Below, one piece after another: positions 30,131 to 38,816 of a stretch of DNA of 64,000 bases. The DNA is taken from the NCBI GenBank assembly GCA_951828385.1, contig OX639973.1, positions 3,401,200-3,465,199 of the forward strand, written 5' to 3'. The translations under genes and the position numbers were made by a program. The notes beneath the pieces were generated by a model that searched no databases, was not told the DNA's origin, and saw only the letters and a list, made by a program, of their open reading frames with translations. The stretch is from an uncultured Poribacteria bacterium (GTDB taxonomy: Bacteria > Poribacteria > WGA-4E > WGA-3G). Positions within the stretch are counted from its first letter, which is position 1; every line of letters starts with the position of its first letter.

Positions 30131-30159
30131 ATGATACCACAAAATCTCGGGAATGTCAA
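30131..30159 (-). promoter_or_regulatory. rRNA promoter P3
   Basis: Minus strand: TTGACA (30154-30159), 17-base spacer ending TGTGG, TATCAT (30131-30136). Third copy of the same promoter cassette. Confidence 0.8.
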
Positions 30160-30214
30160 ATTTATTTTTTCGCTATCCACACCCCCCTTGATCCCGGCCT
30201 TATCAGGGGGCAAA

Positions 30215-30236
30215 AATGTTACACCAGTGTAACATT
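30215..30236. promoter_or_regulatory. 22-bp palindromic operator-like site
   Basis: AATGTTACAC-CA-GTGTAACATT is a perfect 10+10 palindrome, 56 bases upstream of rRNA promoter P3. A half-site, GTGTAACATT, recurs at 30329-30338. This is the layout of a dimeric repressor or activator site. Confidence 0.55.
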
Positions 30237-30361
30237 CGGCATGGATAGGTTATCAGTGTGAACTTAGTCGTTGTAAGGGTTCAGAGACAATTTTTGCTGT
30301 TGCTCTCCGTTGAAAAAAAAAGCGAAAAGTGTAACATTTGGTCAGCATTCAGCAAAACGTA

Positions 30362-33300
30362 TTAATTGCCGCCGAGGGGTTCCTCTTGATTTGTATCTGG
30401 ACGGCTGCCGAGCCAAAGTTTGATGGCAGGGCTGCTGGCTACGATCCGTTGACCGACGGATGCGTTGACAACAATCGTGTATGGCCGCGTCTGCTGCGCA
30501 CCGATGAACGGGTTACGCCGTAACTCATTATTACCAGCCCTGATAATATTTGGTACGAGTGTTAAGGTGGCTTCCGTTTGATTCCTTCGGAGTAAGGTAT
30601 TTTGTCGTCGGAGCCGGACACCAAAGGGCAAACCGACAGCAGTAAGATTCAGATTTTGTCGATTGCCGTTTTGCCGATCAACTTTAACGATAATGTCAAT
30701 CGGTGAATCTGGGGTTACCACGATCTCCTCTAATCCGGTTGACAACATAATAGGTGCGGTCTCTGTAACGCTGACGACAACGTTTTGCCGCCGTACGGTT
30801 TGTTCGTTGTTCTGAATCTGGTAGACTTCAATAGGTGTTGCGGCGCGACGATATTCATTGCCGGCAGCAGTGGTGACGGAGCCGACCACCTGAACAACAC
30901 GCGGTTCAAGTTCAGCATCGGGTGTGGCGGTAAGCGTAATGTATCCTTGTGTTACGCCAGTACCCGAAAGAATTGCGCTCTCGCTGGCAGCGACACCGGG
31001 TGGTAAGTTTTCAACCGAGAGTACTATCGGTTCCGTAAATCCAACACGACGTTGTAGCGTCACATCCAACAAGACAGTCCCACCGCGTCCGATATTGGGA
31101 TTATCAGGTGTTACGGCGATGGCAAAATCAGGCTTTGTTGGACGGATATCTAAGTGGTAAACATAGCCAGCACCGCCGTTTCCAGCAATGTCCTCAACCC
31201 GAACAGCATACTCACCGGGTTGATTGAAGCTGTAATCAATAATAGCGTTGCGTCTGCCGCCAATACCAGCATTATTTGCTAACACCTGCCCGTTCGCATC
31301 AAGGAGGGTGAGAGATGGACTTAGCGGCGAACTCAGGCGTTCTGCAGAGACAGTGAGCGAATATCCCCCTATGTCTGCGAAAAATCCCCACGGTCCATAG
31401 CCATTCGTAACCTTCACAAGAATCTTGTTTCTGCCTTTAGAAACAGGTAACTGAATGACATCATCGGCACGACGCAGTGGACGGTGAATGTATTTGCTGA
31501 AAACAAGCTTGTCGTTGACCCATATCTTGATGGTATCATCAGAACCGAGGGACAAGAGATAGTTCTGATCACGGTCAGATTCGAGGTAGGTCAAGGCGTA
31601 GCCAGTGACATCATCTTCAGGCACGTTAGAGAAGACGTTCTCACCCCTGCGATTGGTTTTATACCACCCAATTTTTCGACCCGCTTTGCCGGTGTACTCC
31701 TTATCAAGATCAATCTCGGTTTCAGGCGGATAGACGGTATCAAACCCTTTTTCATCAACGTTATCAAACGGGAAAATTACCCACCATGGCCCGAGGCTTG
31801 TGCCTTCTGAAATGGTAAACCGGTAATAATCGACCTCACTCGGTTCTGAGATACGTCCACTGATTGCGCCAGGGATTGTGAGGTGTTGTGCGTGTTCGAG
31901 CTGGCGTGCGATGAGTTCACCTAAACGCTGTGCTTCCTGAGCGACGAAAGTGATGATACGGTCGCGTTCAGTCGGTGTAATGTCTGCATTCTCTTTATTC
32001 GTCATGCGTGTAATGGTGCTTGTCCATTCCTCGGCAGAGAGTGCACGATTGCTCGGTGAACGGAGCTCATGGCAGGCACTACACTTTGTTTCAAAAAGGA
32101 TTTCGGATTCAGTGAGTTGTGTTGTAGTACCCTGTGTAGCGGGTTCGTTAGAAGTGGATTGGCGCTCAATATCCTCTTCAACACCTTCAGGGTGCGCGTT
32201 GATAACGAAGGGAAAGATGCCATACGGCGTACGAATCTGTTTGAGTCCGGGTTGATCATCCGCAGTCAACTTGACCTGCCACTCCGTTTCGGGTAGATTT
32301 TCACCGCCAATAACACACTGAATAATATTGGTTTTCGGAGGGGTCGGAGGTCCGTATGAAAGAGAACCTGTTGCCTCTGTTAGGCTTGCACCGTCTGCGG
32401 AAGTCACGCGATCCCGATCATCGTGATGGCGTGCTTCCGTCATTTCTCCATTAGGTGCCGTTCCACCTGCAGGAAACAGATAAGTATTGTAAGGGAGAAC
32501 ACCGCCTGTTAATCGGTAAACGGAATCTGGATTGCCACGATGCAATAGATCTCGAATGCGTAAAAGATAGGGACCGTCGTCAGGCAGCGTTATATCAATG
32601 AGCGGATCAAGGCTGTAGAACCCGTTACTGCGTGCAAGTTCAACACCCTTCGCGTCAAAAACAGAGATCGTTGGATTGAAGAATTGTTGACTGATGTTGT
32701 TAAGGCGGTACGCCTTGACACTAAACACACACCGTTGCCCTTTGGTACCTTCAAATACGTAATAATCTTCGTCGCCACCCGGATTCACAACGCCGTTGAT
32801 AAGGCTTGGTAGTTCAATAGTAGTAGCGGATTCTGGGGTATTATTCGATTCGGTCTCAACGACATCTGGGGTGTGGTTAACCTCAAAGGGCCATGCGGTG
32901 GAGGTGCCGTGCTTGCCGACAATCCGAATTTCGCGAAGCCCGATGGGGGCATCTGGTGCGATAGATAATTCGGCGGTTAATCCAGCACTGGCTCTTGCAG
33001 CTGATGAGAGATAGGCGACAATTTGTGTCTGCGCCTCCGCGCTGATCTCTGCGCCCTTCTCCGTAATCATCCTTTGAACAGTGGCTTTCCACTGTGCTGC
33101 GGTCATTGATCGGTTACTCGGAGAGCGGAGTTCGTGGCACTGCCCACAATTCGCCTCAAAGACGGGTTTATGGGTATCATCAACTTCACCGCCAGCGGGG
33201 TGAAGTTGCGCGGTAATCCCGGATTCTCCTTCAACGATGACTCGGTGTGCACCGTCTAAATCGGAACCCTGGATGGCAACCTCAACAGTTGTTCCGGGTT

Positions 33301-33451
33301 GTCCTCCGGCTGGAAACAGAGAATTGAGTCGCGGGGCACCTTGTGCGAACGTCGGAAGCGTGATAGAAACAAAGAGCAGTACGAAAAGCGTTCGGATTAT
33401 GCTTGCAAGGCTATATTGCTTCGTCAAAAGGGATATAGTATTGGTAAGCAT
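30362..33451 (-). CDS. secreted di-haem c PPC/IPT-domain protein
   Basis: The 1,029-residue exported protein (signal ending near PTFAQG) starts with an IPT/TIG-like module (LNSLFPAGGQPGTTVEVAIQG). It has two c-type haem sites, CGQCH at residues 102-106 and CSACH near 457-461, each followed by ELRSPSNR, so a cytochrome-like module is duplicated. Pre-peptidase C-terminal type beta domains (EDYYVFEGTKGQ, VDYYRFTISEGT) and further beta-sandwich repeats follow. ATG 33451 has GGGAGGG just upstream; the longer TTG start would translate that ribosome site. It is the last gene after DUF1501 and WD40 genes, an arrangement reminiscent of planctomycete cytochrome/DUF1501 operons. It probably acts in periplasmic redox-linked polymer metabolism. 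Confidence 0.8.
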   Translation of the reverse strand: MLTNTISLLTKQYSLASIIRTLFVLLFVSITLPTFAQGAPRLNSLFPAGGQPGTTVEVAIQGSDLDGAHRVIVEGESGITAQLHPAGGEVDDTHKPVFEANCGQCHELRSPSNRSMTAAQWKATVQRMITEKGAEISAEAQTQIVAYLSSAARASAGLTAELSIAPDAPIGLREIRIVGKHGTSTAWPFEVNHTPDVVETESNNTPESATTIELPSLINGVVNPGGDEDYYVFEGTKGQRCVFSVKAYRLNNISQQFFNPTISVFDAKGVELARSNGFYSLDPLIDITLPDDGPYLLRIRDLLHRGNPDSVYRLTGGVLPYNTYLFPAGGTAPNGEMTEARHHDDRDRVTSADGASLTEATGSLSYGPPTPPKTNIIQCVIGGENLPETEWQVKLTADDQPGLKQIRTPYGIFPFVINAHPEGVEEDIERQSTSNEPATQGTTTQLTESEILFETKCSACHELRSPSNRALSAEEWTSTITRMTNKENADITPTERDRIITFVAQEAQRLGELIARQLEHAQHLTIPGAISGRISEPSEVDYYRFTISEGTSLGPWWVIFPFDNVDEKGFDTVYPPETEIDLDKEYTGKAGRKIGWYKTNRRGENVFSNVPEDDVTGYALTYLESDRDQNYLLSLGSDDTIKIWVNDKLVFSKYIHRPLRRADDVIQLPVSKGRNKILVKVTNGYGPWGFFADIGGYSLTVSAERLSSPLSPSLTLLDANGQVLANNAGIGGRRNAIIDYSFNQPGEYAVRVEDIAGNGGAGYVYHLDIRPTKPDFAIAVTPDNPNIGRGGTVLLDVTLQRRVGFTEPIVLSVENLPPGVAASESAILSGTGVTQGYITLTATPDAELEPRVVQVVGSVTTAAGNEYRRAATPIEVYQIQNNEQTVRRQNVVVSVTETAPIMLSTGLEEIVVTPDSPIDIIVKVDRQNGNRQNLNLTAVGLPFGVRLRRQNTLLRRNQTEATLTLVPNIIRAGNNELRRNPFIGAQQTRPYTIVVNASVGQRIVASSPAIKLWLGSRPDTNQEEPLGGN

Positions 33452-33472
33452 CGTGAAAGACCCTCCCAAATT

Positions 33473-33587
33473 AGTTGTCAGTTATCAGTTAAGAGACCTG
33501 TTGTGGAAACTTGTAAATATGTTGTTACTGCCACAAGATGGTAACTGACAACTCTCACTGTGAGACAAACTGATGACTGATACCTAT
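33473..33587. repeat. heptamer repeat hairpin between di-haem and WD40 genes
   Basis: GTTGTCAGTTATCAGTTAAGAG on one side is mirrored by GGTAACTGACAACTCTC and later ACTGATGACTGAT units. Same family as the gaps in the UBact locus. Confidence 0.65.
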
Positions 33588-34670
33588 TTAGAACTCGTGG
33601 GTTAATGCGCGTCTGCGGAGATTCCAGAGCCGTACTTTGCCATCGCGACCGCCCGCGGCGACGAATTCGCCATTCGGGCTGAACTTTACTGCGTAAACAG
33701 CATCGGTCGATTCATCAAAAGTGCTATAACGGTTGCCCGACCGGAGATTCCATATAATCACGGAAGTGTCTGCGCTACCGGACGCAATCATTGCTGTCTG
33801 GTTGTTTGCGCGTCTTGGTAGGACGAGTGCAGCATCAACACTATAAACAGCCCCTTGATGCCCGTTGTATTCACGGACGAGATCCCCCGTCATCTCCAGT
33901 GCCTCTCGCCCCACTGCGATCTCCTCGTCGTCTCCGGCGGGTGTAACGCGCCATGTCCGGACGGTATTATCGGCAGACCCTGAAACTATCACGCCTTCAT
34001 TAACTGAATAGGCGAGACTATAAACAGCATCATCGTTTGCGTCAAAGTTCACCATGACGTTGAAAGTATTAGGGTTCCATACTTTTATGGTTTTATCTTC
34101 ACTACCGGTAACAAAGTAAGTGCCTTGCGGGTGATACAAGGTGCAAAGGACTCTCCCCACGTGTTGGGTAAGCCACTTTGCTTGATTGTAGATTGGTTCT
34201 TCGGTATCCTCAAGGAGCGTTACATCAATGACAGCACTATATTCGTCCATACTGGCGGTGAGCAGTGTTGCGTTATTTGGGCTGAGGGCAATAGACTCAA
34301 TGGTATCACCGTGAACCTCGAAGCTTTTTATGAGTTCTTCAGAGGCGACATCCCAAATTCGTATTTCACCGTTTTGGGCGGGAACACCCCCGCCTGCATA
34401 GAGCCGCAATCCCGACGTTTCTTGATCCTTTGCAGCTGCGAACTTGAGACTCCGAACTTCACCAGCATGCGGTTCATAAGTGTGAATAATGCTTTGTGTC
34501 TCCAGATCCCAGAGTTCAACCCACTGATATTTCCCGACAGCCAGCATTTTGCCATCGGGACTAAATTCAAGTGACCAGATCGGCGACAACGGCTGATCTG
34601 CAAAACCGTACAGTGCAGCCATGCAAGCGAAAATGAAGGTAAAAATGAGATGTGACCAATTCGGGCGCAT
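33588..34670 (-). CDS. exported WD40-repeat beta-propeller protein
   Basis: The 360-residue protein has an N-terminal signal (LIFTFIFACMAALYGFADQ). About seven WD40 blades follow, each ending in a WD-type dipeptide: VELWDL, IRIWDV, IKVWNP, VRTWRV, VIIWNL, VRLWNL. Typical GH/SD turns are GSEDKT, GSADNT, GSADTS and GGRDGK. Such propellers are protein-interaction platforms. ATG 34670 is chosen over an upstream in-frame start because it begins directly at the signal peptide, while the longer form translates a GGAAG repeat. It is the middle gene of the DUF1501-WD40-di-haem operon and may organise the other two in the periplasm. Confidence 0.85.
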   Translation of the reverse strand: MRPNWSHLIFTFIFACMAALYGFADQPLSPIWSLEFSPDGKMLAVGKYQWVELWDLETQSIIHTYEPHAGEVRSLKFAAAKDQETSGLRLYAGGGVPAQNGEIRIWDVASEELIKSFEVHGDTIESIALSPNNATLLTASMDEYSAVIDVTLLEDTEEPIYNQAKWLTQHVGRVLCTLYHPQGTYFVTGSEDKTIKVWNPNTFNVMVNFDANDDAVYSLAYSVNEGVIVSGSADNTVRTWRVTPAGDDEEIAVGREALEMTGDLVREYNGHQGAVYSVDAALVLPRRANNQTAMIASGSADTSVIIWNLRSGNRYSTFDESTDAVYAVKFSPNGEFVAAGGRDGKVRLWNLRRRALTHEF

Positions 34671-34683
34671 AAGCCTAAATATT

Positions 34684-34738
34684 TGGAAGGTTGGAAGATT
34701 GGAAGCGAATACCTTCCATTCTTCCGCGCTTCCATACT
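34684..34738. repeat. GGAAG-rich tandem/hairpin repeat
   Basis: TTGGAAGGTTGGAAGATTGG on the left and CTTCCATTCTTCCGCGCTTCC on the right form an imperfect dyad. It is related to the repeat at 1830-1884. Confidence 0.6.
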
Positions 34739-34769
34739 TCTCCTTTTCGCGTTTACAACACAAAGGATT

Positions 34770-36101
34770 TTAAGCCAAGACCCCACGGATGGGTCTACCG
34801 CCGCGCGAAAGAACAATACGGACCCCATCTGGTGACTCAAGGTGCTGATTATAATCAACACCGAGGGATTGATAGAGTGTCGCTGACAAATCTTCTGGGC
34901 GTACCGGCGTTTCAGCAGGTTCCATTCCAAGCGGATCGGAAGCACCGATGACTTGTCCACCTTGGACACCCCCTCCGGCGAGCATGATCGAGAAGACGCG
35001 GGAATGATGGTCACGTCCAGCATTTCTGTTGATGACGGGTGTTCTGCCGAACTCACCCATAGCGATGACAAGCGTGGTTTCCAATAATCCACGATCACTC
35101 AGATCAGTGATTAAGGTCGCCATTGTCTGATCAAAAGCATTGAGTTTCCCGGGCAGAGATGAGAAAATGTTGTTGTGGTTATCCCATCCACCGTTGCTGA
35201 CTGTGACGAAGTTAACACCTGCTTCAACGAGCCTCCTTGCGAGGAGACAACTTTGTCCGAAGGTGTCGCGTCGATATGCGTCGCGCGTTTTGCCGGGTTC
35301 GGCTTTGAGATCAAACGCAGCGCGGGCATCAGTGGAACTCATCAAGTTATAAGCGGAGGTATAGAAGTTGTCAACCGCTTCCGCAGCTGGGTTGCCTGCC
35401 TCGTATTTTTTGAAGGCAGCATCAACGGCTTGGCGTAAAGAGCGTCGGCGTTCAACACGTTCAAAAGAGACACCTTTAGGGGGTTCCAGGTCGCGTACTT
35501 TGAAGTTATTGCTCGCGGGATTGCCGCCGGGTGAGAAAGGTGCGAGTGATGCGCCTAAGAACCCACCTCCGCCATAAGCGACAGGTGCTGGGACAGAGAT
35601 GTAAGGTGGCAAAGCACTCCGCTGTTCTTTGAGTTTAGAAATAACGGCACCATACCCCGGGACAGCAAAACCCGGTAAGGGTTGATAGCCCGTCATCATA
35701 TAGTGTGTTCCACGCTCATGCGCCGCCTCTGGAGAGGTCATTGAACGGATGATGCAGAGCTTATCGGTCTGTTGTGCAAGTCTGGGGAGATGTTCACTAA
35801 CTTGGATGCCGTTGACATTGGTCGCTATCGGCTTGAAAAGCCCTCGGATTTCCTCAGGAGCCTCCGGTTTAAGGTCCCACATGTCAAGGTGGCTTGGTCC
35901 ACCACCTAACCAAACAAGGATAACGGATGTAGCAGTGCCTTTGTAGGGTGCGCTAACGCTTGCTTCTGCGGTTGCAGCTTGTGCTTTGAGTCGGAAAAAG
36001 TCTGTGAGACTCAAACCGAACAATCCAAGGGCACCGGCTTTTAGAAAGTCCCGACGGTAAAATCCTTCACAATCCGTGTGTATGCATCTGTTTTCAGCCA
36101 T
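34770..36101 (-). CDS. Tat-exported DUF1501 protein
   Basis: The 443-residue protein begins with a twin-arginine signal (YRRDFLKAGALGLFGLS). The DUF1501 domain then runs almost full length: VILVWLGGGPSHLDMWDLKP, AHERGTHYMMTGY, NGGWDNHNNIF, VIAMGEFGRTP and GRDHHSRVFSIMLAGGGVQGG. DUF1501 belongs to the alkaline phosphatase/sulfatase-like superfamily and is abundant in planctomycetes and related bacteria; its substrate is unknown. AAGGAG lies eight bases before the ATG. It is the first gene of the unit that continues with the WD40 and di-haem genes. Confidence 0.9.
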   Translation of the reverse strand: MAENRCIHTDCEGFYRRDFLKAGALGLFGLSLTDFFRLKAQAATAEASVSAPYKGTATSVILVWLGGGPSHLDMWDLKPEAPEEIRGLFKPIATNVNGIQVSEHLPRLAQQTDKLCIIRSMTSPEAAHERGTHYMMTGYQPLPGFAVPGYGAVISKLKEQRSALPPYISVPAPVAYGGGGFLGASLAPFSPGGNPASNNFKVRDLEPPKGVSFERVERRRSLRQAVDAAFKKYEAGNPAAEAVDNFYTSAYNLMSSTDARAAFDLKAEPGKTRDAYRRDTFGQSCLLARRLVEAGVNFVTVSNGGWDNHNNIFSSLPGKLNAFDQTMATLITDLSDRGLLETTLVIAMGEFGRTPVINRNAGRDHHSRVFSIMLAGGGVQGGQVIGASDPLGMEPAETPVRPEDLSATLYQSLGVDYNQHLESPDGVRIVLSRGGRPIRGVLA

Positions 36102-36126
36102 GGTTTTCTCCTTATGCTACGGGAAT

Positions 36127-36257
36127 GGTTTTCAGTACGATTTTTTTTACGAAAAAATCTTTCGGTTATCAGTTATCAGTTAAGAGACGGACAACTTTAT
36201 CAAGTTCCTCTCTTAACCGATAACCAATAATCGACAACCGATGACCGATAACCATTC
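36127..36257. repeat. composite intergenic repeat upstream of DUF1501 / downstream of pafA
   Basis: Contains GATTTTTTTTACGAAAAAATC (36139-36159) and then a dyad: GGTTATCAGTTATCAGTTAAG (36164-36184) faces CTCTTAACCGATAACC and further ACCGATA units (to 36253). Built from 7-bp units. Confidence 0.75.
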
Positions 36258-36279
36258 CTCGTTGCGCGGTAGCTACACA

Positions 36280-37737
36280 TCAATTGCGCAAAGGTCGCTT
36301 CCGTAGCCTTTTTATCCAGCGTTGCGCCTTCGCGATATTGGTGTCAAGTGGTTCTTTCATCTCAAAATATTCTGTATGTCCAGCGTAGATCTGATGCCAA
36401 TCAACGATACAAGGCATCTGATTTTGCGTAAGGGTTCGCATCAGGAAAGACCGAACTTTTGCCCGGGTATCCTGTGGTGCGTTGTCAATAGCATACTCAA
36501 TCTGTTCATCAGTGACAACGCGCTCCATTTGTCCGTGTGCTTGTAGTGCGTAGTATAGCCCGCTTTCTGTATGAATGTTATGATATTCTAAATCTTGACT
36601 TTTGATCCAAGGATCATCCCAATCAAGTTTCTCTTCGGCGATGAAAGTTTCGAGCAACCATTTTTTGGCGGCCCAATCGACACGGGGGATAACACGCTCC
36701 CAATCTTTATCAAGATCATCAAGTATAGATTCCCATGCCGAAAGGATCCATTGGCTTTCTTCGTCGTGTTCAGTGATGAAAGTCTGAACGAAGTTGAGAT
36801 ACTCGCGTTGTAAATCGACAGCGGAAATTGTTTTCCCAGATTTAAGTTCAATTCGCCATTTGAAAGTATTATCACGAGAGACATGTCGAATTGCGTATAC
36901 CGGGTCAGCAAGTTCAAACCCTGGCAGCGGTAGTTTTTCACCGTGCATCTCATAGAACGTCTCAATCGCTGAGAGCAAGAGTGAAGTCGTTCCGACCTTG
37001 AGTGCGGTAGCGTACTCCGACATATTAGAATCCCCGACGAGGAGATGGAGTCGTCGGTATTTTGTGTAATCGCTGAGCGGTTCATCTCTTGTATTGATGA
37101 TAGCACGACTGAACTGAATCCACTCATAAATTTCAGTGACAATATGGTCAGCCCGTTGCGAGATTTGATAATGCTGCGGCTCAGCCAACTCCTGCTGCCC
37201 TTCCAATACATCTTGGGTCCCAAATTCAACCATCTCATCGTAGACCCCGACTCTGCCAGCCCCTGCGTAAATTTGTCGGGTAACAAAGAACGGCATGAGT
37301 GTTGGGATGACTACCCGGTAAAATGGCACCTCTCGGCTGACTTGGAAGTTTTCATGACACCCAAAAGTGGCTCCCGTGAAATGGTCAATATTATTTTTAA
37401 AGAAGGCAGTCGGCAATCCTGTATCCGTAAGGATGTTGTTAATGATGCGTTCAATGGCTTTATCGTAAGCGACAAGATCAAAAAGCGTAGCACACTCCGG
37501 GGTCGCATATTCAAGGTGCCCCATATCAATGTAAAGCCGGCCGCCATTGAACAAGAATCCGCCGTTCCCAGGGGGTTCTCCCCAGTCTCGGTAGTGGATA
37601 TCGCGCAGCCCGAATTCAAGTACATCAAAAACATAGTCACGCACGCGCGCGGCGACACCTTCAGAGGTCCCGCGAATCCGCTCTGTATCTGTCATACATC
37701 CAAATTCAGTTTCAATCCCAAAAACGCGCTTGTTCAT
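36280..37737 (-). CDS. pafA: UBact/Pup-type protein ligase
   Basis: PafA uses ATP to join the C-terminal Glu of the Pup-like modifier to substrate lysines. The 485-residue protein has the glutamine-synthetase-like catalytic start VFGIETEFG, GGRLYIDMGHLEYATPEC, KNNIDHFTGATFGCHENF, INTRDEPLSDYTKYRRLH and GDSNMSEYATALKVGT. It lacks the extra N-terminal Dop-loop block seen in its paralogue at 40001, and its C-terminal domain (VDWHQIY) fits PafA rather than Dop. The start has no Shine-Dalgarno; CTCTTAAAAA directly precedes ATG, exactly as for prcA. It is the last gene of the locus and is probably expressed with it. Confidence 0.9.
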   Translation of the reverse strand: MNKRVFGIETEFGCMTDTERIRGTSEGVAARVRDYVFDVLEFGLRDIHYRDWGEPPGNGGFLFNGGRLYIDMGHLEYATPECATLFDLVAYDKAIERIINNILTDTGLPTAFFKNNIDHFTGATFGCHENFQVSREVPFYRVVIPTLMPFFVTRQIYAGAGRVGVYDEMVEFGTQDVLEGQQELAEPQHYQISQRADHIVTEIYEWIQFSRAIINTRDEPLSDYTKYRRLHLLVGDSNMSEYATALKVGTTSLLLSAIETFYEMHGEKLPLPGFELADPVYAIRHVSRDNTFKWRIELKSGKTISAVDLQREYLNFVQTFITEHDEESQWILSAWESILDDLDKDWERVIPRVDWAAKKWLLETFIAEEKLDWDDPWIKSQDLEYHNIHTESGLYYALQAHGQMERVVTDEQIEYAIDNAPQDTRAKVRSFLMRTLTQNQMPCIVDWHQIYAGHTEYFEMKEPLDTNIAKAQRWIKRLRKRPLRN

Positions 37738-37740
37738 TTT

Positions 37741-37893
37741 TTAAGAGTTACCAGTTATCAGTTAGAGGAAGTTAACAGTTTTCAGTACGATTTTTTCTAC
37801 GAAAAAATCTTTCAGTTTTCAGTTAAGAGACTTTGGAACTATCGAAAATCTCTTGTAACTGATAACTAATAACTGACAACTGATAACTATTCC
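37741..37893. repeat. composite heptamer repeat between prcA and pafA
   Basis: Shows 7-bp periodicity: AACTGAT-AACTAAT-AACTGAC-AACTGAT at 37857-37884, mirrored by ACCAGTTATCAGTTAGAGG (37750-37768). Between them lies GATTTTTTCTACGAAAAAATC (37789-37809). Confidence 0.8.
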
Positions 37894-37901
37894 TCCGATC
37901 C

Positions 37902-38672
37902 CTATTTCAGTGCGGCTTCAATCTCTTGAGAGGTAAGCAGTCGGAATTTATTTGTGCCGTGTTGTGCGGTTTCCAAAACGCCTACTTCAATTTCACCTTC
38001 TTCACGTGCGGTATCAATCACCCCATACATCTGCGTAGTATCTATTTGGGTTTCCTCAGATTCCGTTTCTTCCGACCCGCGTGAACTTAATTCTTTACCG
38101 ATTGCCCAAGTCTCTAACGCCAACCGGAAGGCGGTCGTTAAATCTCTGTCGGTGTCAGTCTTTGCGGCAGTCAGATATTTTTGCATTCCTGTTTCAATGA
38201 CTTCCGTTCCGCCGATAACTGCAAAAGATGGGTCGGTTCGGACAATGCCATCAAAGTTGATGCCAGTGAATTGGTTTTTTCCTGAAGTGCTGCCGAGTTC
38301 AGCGAGCAACATTTTGATGATATAAGCCTCACCGACAATGGACTCAAACGCCTGCTTAAAAGCGGGTGCCAAGGTATAGTTAGTTAACCGGAGTAGATTT
38401 ATATCTTCAGTGGCATTTTGAAAGCCTTGGACGCTGGCGGTGTCGGTAACAAGCATCCGTAAACGTTCAATATCAGCCGGGTGCCCGATTGCGGACAGTG
38501 CGATCCGGTCATGTACCTCAAATATTTTACGTTGCCCTTTACTGACAGTCAAAAGCATCATCCCTGCGTCGTAGGTAACACCTACAACAGGACTGCCTAA
38601 TCGGAGTTCGTCTTCAATGTAATCTCGTCGGTCCTGAATCGCCTCTATCCAGCGATATGGTTCATCTCGCAT
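37902..38672 (-). CDS. prcA: 20S proteasome alpha subunit
   Basis: The 256-residue alpha subunit should form the outer heptameric rings that gate the 20S core. The N-terminus (RWIEAIQDRRDYIEDELRLGSPVVGVTY) and SKGQRKIFEVHDRIALSAIGHPAD are typical of actinobacterial-type PrcA. It has no catalytic Thr, as expected for an alpha subunit. The C-terminal region is acidic. The start shares the same repeat-derived leader as pafA (CTCTTAAAAA before ATG) and no Shine-Dalgarno is visible. It follows prcB by 144 bases of repeat. Confidence 0.92.
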   Translation of the reverse strand: MRDEPYRWIEAIQDRRDYIEDELRLGSPVVGVTYDAGMMLLTVSKGQRKIFEVHDRIALSAIGHPADIERLRMLVTDTASVQGFQNATEDINLLRLTNYTLAPAFKQAFESIVGEAYIIKMLLAELGSTSGKNQFTGINFDGIVRTDPSFAVIGGTEVIETGMQKYLTAAKTDTDRDLTTAFRLALETWAIGKELSSRGSEETESEETQIDTTQMYGVIDTAREEGEIEVGVLETAQHGTNKFRLLTSQEIEAALK

Positions 38673-38673
38673 T

Positions 38674-38815
38674 TTTTAAGAGTCGTCGGTTGTCAGTACG
38701 ATTTTTCTGCGAAAAATCTTTCAGTTGTCGGTAAGATGGTTAATGGTTAATGGTAAGAGGTCTCTTTCCAACAACCAACAACTAACAACTAACAACCATT
38801 CCTCCGATAACCGAA
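38674..38815. repeat. composite heptamer repeat between prcB and prcA
   Basis: AACAACC-AACAACT-AACAACT-AACAACC units at about 38775-38802 face GGTTAATGGTTAATGG and TCGTCGGTTGTCAG units; the GATTTTT/AAAAATC module is at 38700-38718. Confidence 0.8.
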
Positions 38816-38816
38816 A

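Noticed and set aside
29910-30360. Search for a 16S rRNA gene upstream of tRNA-Ala
   Set aside because: Only 450 bases lie between tRNA-Ala and the next protein gene, and they hold promoters and a palindrome, with no 16S sequence.
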